A stretch of 64,000 bases of DNA from Apium graveolens (Eukaryota > Streptophyta > Magnoliopsida > Apiales > Apiaceae), in contig NW_027418084.1 in the NCBI RefSeq assembly GCF_009905375.1, positions 96,568 to 160,567 on the forward strand, read 5' to 3'. A program made the translations under genes and the position numbers. The notes below the pieces were generated by a model. It did not search any database. It was not told the origin of the DNA and was given only the letters and a program-made list of their open reading frames with translations. Shown here in pieces: positions 58,358 to 64,000 of the stretch. The number at the start of each line of letters is the position of its first letter. Positions within the stretch are counted from its first letter, which is position 1.

Positions 58358-58402
58358 CGACCCTGCGCGGCCGCTCAGCATAGCTGCGCGGGCGCGCAGG
58401 CC
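58358..58402 (-). promoter_or_regulatory. GC-rich 20-bp repeat (two units) in 5' LTR of G
   Basis: Same two-unit motif as at 48615 and in the array at 51479. It lies upstream of the TATA box, as the array at 51479 lies upstream of the internal TATA phrase. Confidence 0.7.
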
Positions 58403-58643
58403 TCTACTGGAAAAAAATCCAAGTTTGCTCCGTTTCTTCGCCGTAATCTGCCCGTTCCTTTCCTCTCGCAATGGTGAACACATGCCAAGGCTTATTCTTG
58501 ATGATTCCTCCCCCGAAATGCAACTAATGCCCTGAAATGCATAAACACTAGAAAAACGCATCAAATACACAAAATACTTGATTTCAAGACACCAATTTAA
58601 GCCATTTTAAGACGTTATAAGTGGTATAAAATGCCACTTATCA

Positions 58644-58648
58644 AAGGC
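58644..58648. repeat. Target site duplication AAGGC, right of element G
   Basis: Partner of 47480-47484. Confidence 0.95.
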
Positions 58649-59153
58649 CACTATTTAACTAAGTGCCCATCATCAACCCCTGCCGTCATTCCAACCACCA
58701 CTTGTCATCAGTGTGGACGCCCGGGTCATTGGAAGAGGGAATGCCCAATGAACAAACCAGCAGCTTCGGGAGCAAGCAGGGCTGCTTCTAATAAGCCACC
58801 TACTGTGAGGACTTTCAACATGACAGTCCAGGATGCTATGAAAGATTCAGATGTGATAGCAGGTACCCTTTCTCTAAATTCAGTCAGTGCAAATGTTTTA
58901 TTTGATTCGGGAGCAACTAAATCTTTTATATCAAAGGACCTTGCGCGTAAGTTAAGACTTAAGGCTGAACCCTTGATAGAACCCTTACAAGTAGAAATAG
59001 CCAATCATGAAATTATTCCTGTTAACCAGATTCACCCCGCCTGCGAGATAGGCATAGGGGAGCAATCTTTTAGTGTTGATCTGATTCCTTTTAAATTAGG
59101 GGAGTTTGATGTAATTTGGGAATGGACTGGTTATCTAGCAATGATGCTCAGAT
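58649..59153 (+). pseudogene. gag end (zinc knuckles) and protease start of element B
   Basis: Continues gag of B from inside the second zinc knuckle, with the third knuckle CHQCGRPGHWKREC. The protease active site LFDSGATKSFISK follows, then [21 protein letters not shown] one-base deletion near 59115 shifts the frame before [11 protein letters not shown]. Confidence 0.9.
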
Positions 59154-60140
59154 AGACTGTAAAGGGAAGAAAGTTAAGCTAAATGTCCCAGGGAAGAAAG
59201 AAGTTATATTTAGAGGAAAGAGGCAGACGCAGAAATTTTTGACCATGGCCCAGGCCAAAAGGATGCTACGAAAAGGAAGTGAGGCCTACCTAGCCTATGT
59301 GGTGGACACGCAGAAGGAGGTGCCTAACTTACAAGATATTCCAGTAGTCAACGAATTTGAAGATGTATTCCCACAAGACCTTCCGGGATTACCACCCGAT
59401 AGAGTGATTAATTTGCTATTGAGTTGGCCCCAGGGACGGCGCCAGTTTCAAAAGCACCTTACCGGTTTGCCCCGTTAGAAATGAAGGAATTAGCTATCCA
59501 ATTGCAGGAACTCTTGGATAAGGGTATGATAAGTTTTATTTGTTAAGAAGAAAGATGGGAGCATGAGGCTGTGCATAGACTATCGAGAGTTGAACAAGCT
59601 AACCATAAAGAACAGGTACCCATTACCTAGAATAGACGATCTATTCAACCAGCTAAAGGATGTTGTTTATTTTTCCAAGATCGACCTGAGAACTGGATAT
59701 CACCAACTAAAGATTAAACCCGAAGATATTTCCAAGACAGCGTTCCGTACCAGTATGGGCATTATGAGTTCTTGGTAATGTCCTTTGGATTAACCAACGC
59801 CCCAGCGGCTTTCATGGATTTAATGAATAGAGTATTTAAGAAGTACTTGGACAAATGTGTGATAGTTTTTATCGATGATATTTTGATCTACTCAAGGACT
59901 GAGACAGAATATGCAGAGCATTTGAGGATAGCTCTAGGAATACTCAGAGAGGAACACTTATATGCCAAATTCTCGAAGTGTGAATTCTGGCGGAATGAAG
60001 TACAGTTTTTAGGACATGTGATCAATAAAGAAGGAGTATTGGTCGACCCCTCCAAGATAGAGGCGGTCTCAAATTGGGAAAGGCCAACCACACCCACAGA
60101 GGTAAGGAGTTTTAATAGGATTGGCCGGCTACTATCGTAG
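59116..60140 (+). pseudogene. Protease end, linker and RT of element B
   Basis: Several frames: 59116-59478 (protease end and linker), 59563-59778 (RT fingers, [24 protein letters not shown]) and 59772-60140 ([25 protein letters not shown]). Besides one-base losses, about 30 bases are missing near 59533, which in A encode the segment before LFVKKKDG. Identity with A is otherwise very high. Confidence 0.88.
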
Positions 60141-60700
60141 ATTTGTACAGGACTTTGCGAAGATCGCAGCCCCTTGACACGACTTACTCGTAAGACGGAG
60201 AAGTTTGAATGGACGGAGAAATGCGAGAACAGTTTTCAGGAATTAAAGAAAAGGTTGATAACGGCTCCGGTATTGGCATTGCCGGACGGAAAAGGAGATT
60301 CTGTGATATATAGTGACGCGTCGCACAAAGGATTAGGATGTGTGCTATGCAGCACGGTAAAGTGATTGCGTATGCGTCGAGACAATTGAAGGAATACGAG
60401 GTTAGATATCCTACTCATGACCTTGAGCTCGCGGCAATAGTATTTGCCTTAAAAATTTGGAGGCACTACTTGTATGGAGAGAAGTGCGAGATTTTCACAG
60501 ACCATAAGAGCCTCAAGTACATATTTACGCAGAAAGAGCTCAACATGCGCCAGAGGAGATGGTTAGAACTAATCAAGGACTATGATTGTGAGATTCTTTA
60601 TCATCCAGGGAAAGCCAATGTGGTGGCTGATGCCCTTAGTAGAAAGGAAAGACTCAGAATGATAACGACTTCGGAAGAATTGATAAGGGGATTTTGAGAA
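60141..60700 (+). pseudogene. RNase H of element B
   Basis: [42 protein letters not shown] and [16 protein letters not shown] identify it. The frame changes at about 60170 and 60340 by one-base losses. It has no complete frame. Confidence 0.88.
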
Positions 60701-62047
60701 AATGGAAATAGAAGTAAAGGTAACCGGAACCGGAACTGAAAAGCTTTTTGAGATCTCAATGCAAGCCAGAGTTATTGGAAAAGATCAGATTGTGCCAGGA
60801 GAAAATAATGAATGAAGGTAGAGAGTCAATGACTGGAGAGGAGATCCATACTGAGAAAGATGATAAAGGGATAATGAGGTACTCCTACCGGATTTGGGTT
60901 CCGAATGTTCAAGAGCTTAAAGATGAGATATTGGATGAAAGCCATAGTTCAAGGTATTCCATTCCCCCGGGAAGTACCAAGATGTATAGGGATTTGAAGG
61001 AATATTACTAGTGGCCCAACATGAAGAGGGACGTAGCAGAATGGGTAAACAAATGTTTGACTTGCCAAAGGGTAAAAGCAGAGCACCAGAGACCCAGTGA
61101 CTCTTACGACCCTGGACATTCCCGAATGGAAATGGGAACAGATAGCGATGGATTTTGTTATAGGCTTTCCAAGGACGAAAGCGAATCACGACGCCATTTG
61201 GGTAATTATAGACCGACTGACAAAGTCAGCTTATTTCATTCCTATCAATGAGAGATACACAGTCGATAGACTGGTGGACATTTACCTTAAGGAAATAGTA
61301 ACGCGACATGGAGTCCCAGCGTCCATTGTCTCAGACCGAGACCCCAGGTTCAACTCCAGATTTTGGAGGAGCTTTCAGGAATGTGCGGGGACCAAGTTAA
61401 ATATGAGTACCGCGTACCATCCCCAGACGGATGGGCAGAGTGAAAGGACCATCCAGACACTAGAGGATATGTTGAGAGTCTGTGCAATAGACTTTAAAGG
61501 GAGTTGGGATGATCACTTGCCGTTGATCGATTTTTCTTATAACAATAGCTTTCATGCTAGCATCGGAATGCCGCCTTATGAGGCCCTGTACGGAAGAAGG
61601 TGTCGATCTCCCTTATACTGGGATGAAGTAGGAGAGCGGAAGATGCTCGGACCCGAAGTGGTCCAAAGGACCAAAGATATAGTGGATCTGTATCAGAGGG
61701 CGACTTGTAGTAGCCCAAGACAGACAGAAGGAAATATGCAGACCTAGCCCGAAGGACAAGGAATATGAAGTAGGGGACTTAGTACTGCTAAAGGTATCCC
61801 CTTGGAAGGGATTAATGAGGTTCGGAAGGAAAGGAAAACTAAGCCCAAGAACATTGGACCTTTTGAGATATTAAGACGGATTGGAAAGTTGGCTACGAGC
61901 TAGCCTTACCCCCTAATTTGCAACAAGTTCATAATGTGTTCCATGTGTCAATGCTAAGGAAGTATCATCGGGATGCCAGACATATAGTGGAGTACGAGCA
62001 GGTGGATATGCAGCCAGATCTAACTTACGTGGAGGAGCCGTAAGGAT
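60701..62047 (+). pseudogene. Integrase of element B
   Basis: Pieces 60748-61011 and 61097-61747 carry the integrase. A TAG at 61009-61011 replaces a tryptophan codon in the zinc region (TGG in A). The core acidic residues are visible ([28 protein letters not shown]). The C-terminal domain from 61748 is shifted again by one-base losses, but its end (QQVHNVFHVSMLRKYH) is readable. Confidence 0.88.
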
Positions 62048-62209
62048 ATAGATAAGAAGGAGCAGGTGCTTCAGAACAAAGTAATCAAGCTAGTCAGAGT
62101 ACTATGGCAGAATCATAATATGGAAGAATCAACTTGGGAACTAGAGAGCACAATGCTAGAAAAGTACCCCCATTTGTTTTCTGTTGATTCCGGGACGGAA
62201 TCCTTTTAA
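62048..62209 (+). pseudogene. Chromodomain-like tail of element B
   Basis: 53 codons open to TAA at 62207-62209, with KLVRVLWQNHNMEESTWELE and KYPHLF. It resembles the chromodomain of Tekay-type chromoviruses. It is cut off from integrase by upstream frameshifts. The stop lies directly before the polypurine tract. Confidence 0.72.
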
Positions 62210-62219
62210 GGAGGGGAGA
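62208..62219 (+). other. Polypurine tract of element B
   Basis: aaggaggggaga followed by c and the LTR start TGTAATAACC at 62221. Confidence 0.9.
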
Positions 62220-62220
62220 C

Positions 62221-64000
62221 TGTAATAACCCCCAAAATTTTCAACTTTTTGTAACCCTTGTGAATAGTATTTTTGCTGAATGAGAAACTTTTCATGCCAC
62301 ACTATGTAGGGGTTCTATTATGGATATTCTGAGATTTTATTAGTACTCTATATGGTATATGAGTGTATGTAAAGATCGTCAGAATCCAATTCCGAACACT
62401 TTGGTTTTTCCCGGAAATCCACTAGATACGGAAAGAATTGAGTATAAGTAGCAGGATAAAAAGGATTTAAATTAAAGGATTATAATAGAGGATCATAAAA
62501 GGAATATAATGTATTGAGAAAGGTTAAGGGAGTCTAAGTAATAAGATCCCGGTATGATCCTTCAAACGATAAACGAGAACGAAAGTTAAGCGAACCGTAT
62601 AACAGATCGCGGTCATTAGGCAAACAATTAGGAAGTTAATCAAAGGGATTAGAGAGAGTGATTTCACCCAACCAATGAGAGGAGGACAAAGAGGGAAGGA
62701 TGACATCAAACATGACATAGGCATGACATGGGAAGGAAGGAGATGTGGTGGCTTTTAACCACACAAAATCAAGGGCAAATAGGTAATTAACTAATCAAAC
62801 ACAAAAACAAATCAACCAAGCCAAGCAAATTCATTCTTCATCAAAATCAAAAAGAAACCAAGGCATTGTTCTTCATGCTCTCGGCTTTTACTATTCCAAA
62901 GGCAAGGAAATTCAAAACTCAAGATCCAAGCCTCCTAAATTGGTGAGTTAATTCCCTAATCATCCTTATGCTTAGTTAGGGCTATATCATGAGTTTAAGC
63001 CATCAATTCCTTCTCAATCTTCTTCATTTAATCAAAGAAGAAGACAATGAATAGTGTTTTCAAGTTTTTAACTTGAAATTTTTCTTGATTTCCTTGAAGA
63101 TCCAAGCATTCCTAAGACTTCTCAAAGCTTCTTAAGGCTTCCTAGCTCCTCCCACCACTTCAAGGAAGGTATATCATCTCCAAACCCTAGATTCCTATGT
63201 ATTATAAGATGATTTTGATTAATAGGTGATATTGTAGCTTGATGTTTGTGATTTAGAGTTTGGGATTGAAATGGTATTGAATCGGATTGGTAAATCTTGT
63301 TGTTTGGTTAAAAGAATGTAGTATAGTTAAATTCAAGCTTAGGCATAAGTATGAATGTTAAAATTGAATTGGTTGGGGTTGTTATGATGTGATAAGGATG
63401 GATGTTGGTTGTATGTTGGATTGAGGTTGAATTGGGTTGGTTTTGAATGGTTTTAAATTGGGAAATCGCGTAACATAGCCGTCGTAACGTCCGATTTCCT
63501 TTAGACTGTTTTTGTGCATAACATTAGGACCCGAGAACCCCTGCTAGATTATGACCATTGCCATGTCTAGATATCTCGTGTTACGAGCTTCGTTTTGATA
63601 TGTAGTTCGTTCGATTCCGATGCACGGTTTAGGAGAAACGACCGTTTCAAGTAACGGCGTTTCACGAACGAAACTTTTCCCCTCGCCTTACGTTGAAACA
63701 TAGGTTAAAGACCAAAAGGGTTAATTAATGTATGAAACATTTATGGTAAGTGTGTTAGGCAGTTGGTAAGACACTCGCGAAGGATCGCCTTAAAACTCGT
63801 AAAGGTTAAATTATTAAAAATGGTGGAGCCGAGGGTACCCGAGTGACTTAAGCGAATCAGTAACGCAAAACAAGCATTAGAGTCTAAGTTAGTTAAAGTA
63901 TAGATTTACAAGTGACTTTGGTTTAATTCCAACTTACTTGTTGTTAATAGGTTACCAACTCATCCCGGGCCTTTTATCACCCCAAGTCACTCAGGCAAGT
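62221..64000 (+). repeat. 3' LTR of element B (truncated by window end)
   Basis: Aligns with 41138-42925 of the 5' LTR. It has few substitutions but many one-base deletions, all on this side. It starts TGTAATAACCCC like the LTRs of A. Confidence 0.93.

Larger units (their letters stand above)
47485..58643 (-). mobile_element. Element G: complete Athila-type Ty3/gypsy retrotransposon
   Basis: An 11,159-base element on the minus strand, with both LTRs and a 5-base target duplication. Order: 5' LTR (57227-58643), tRNA-Asp primer site, gag, protease, RT, RNase H, integrase, an extra ORF with its own putative promoter, polypurine tract and 3' LTR (47485-48900). A tRNA-Asp primer, the DLGAS protease and the extra ORF after pol fit Athila. 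gag and pol are broken by several stops and frameshifts; the extra ORF is open. LTR identity is high by eye, so the insertion is young and the last of the nest. Confidence 0.95.
57227..58643 (-). repeat. 5' LTR of element G
   Basis: 1,417 bases, with TGATAAGTGG at 58643 and CCTAACA at 57227 on the minus strand. It matches 47485-48900 with scattered substitutions. TATA box at 58272-58279 and GC-rich motif at 58358-58402, about 80 bases upstream of the TATA box in the sense direction. Confidence 0.95.
41138..64000 (+). mobile_element. Element B: Ty3/gypsy element (same family as A), cut by G, right end off window
   Basis: A plus-strand copy of the family of A. Order: 5' LTR, initiator Met primer site, pre-gag ORF, gag, then the inserted G (47485-58643), then the rest of gag, protease, RT, RNase H, integrase, chromodomain tail, polypurine tract and the first 1.78 kb of the 3' LTR. 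It was inserted in the gag gene of H. Coding parts right of G carry many one-base deletions. Confidence 0.92.

Overview
The window is plant nuclear DNA, most likely gene-poor heterochromatin of a eudicot. It is AT-rich and built almost entirely from nested LTR retrotransposons. I found no host gene, RNA gene or CRISPR array. The elements are called A to H. A, B, and probably H and the solo LTR D, are Ty3/gypsy elements; A and B carry a chromodomain-like tail typical of the Tekay/Del chromoviruses. F and G are Athila-type Ty3/gypsy elements with a tRNA-Asp primer site. C and E are SIRE-type Ty1/copia elements. The lineage names rest on remembered motifs, not on a search.

Layout, left to right. 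A (minus strand, from before base 1 to 12515) has LTRs of about 3.8 kb around a broken gag-pol and sits inside F. F (minus, 12516-16436 visible) shows its 5' LTR, primer site, gag and protease; its right boundary lies against E. E (plus, 16437-17054) is only the end of a copia pol gene and its tail. C (minus, 17055-33311) is a copia element with a long extra ORF after pol; that ORF is split by the solo LTR D (19912-23821, target duplication GAATT). The 5' LTR of C is cut at 33312 by H (plus), whose 6.1 kb LTR contains three tandem 1.3 kb units, each with a TATA box. H's gag is cut at 41138 by B (plus, same family as A). B's gag is cut at 47485 by G (minus, 47485-58643, complete, target duplication AAGGC). 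After G, B resumes through protease, RT, RNase H, integrase and chromodomain to its 3' LTR, which runs off the window end. The insertion order E, C, H, B, G is therefore five levels deep, with F then A as a second branch from E.

Nearly every gag-pol gene is broken by stops or one-base indels. The exceptions are the small ORF ahead of gag in A and B, and the ORF after pol in G; these are open. The points most worth a second look are: (1) a 10-bp motif, ATCCRTCGRG, scattered about 31 times in both orientations over the LTRs and low-constraint parts of C; (2) a GC-rich 20-bp repeat in front of both the LTR promoter of G and a second putative TATA promoter for its 3' ORF; (3) the tripled promoter unit in the LTR of H; (4) the conserved pre-gag ORF; (5) a strong excess of one-base deletions in the right arm of B, which looks like a consensus-quality problem in the assembly.
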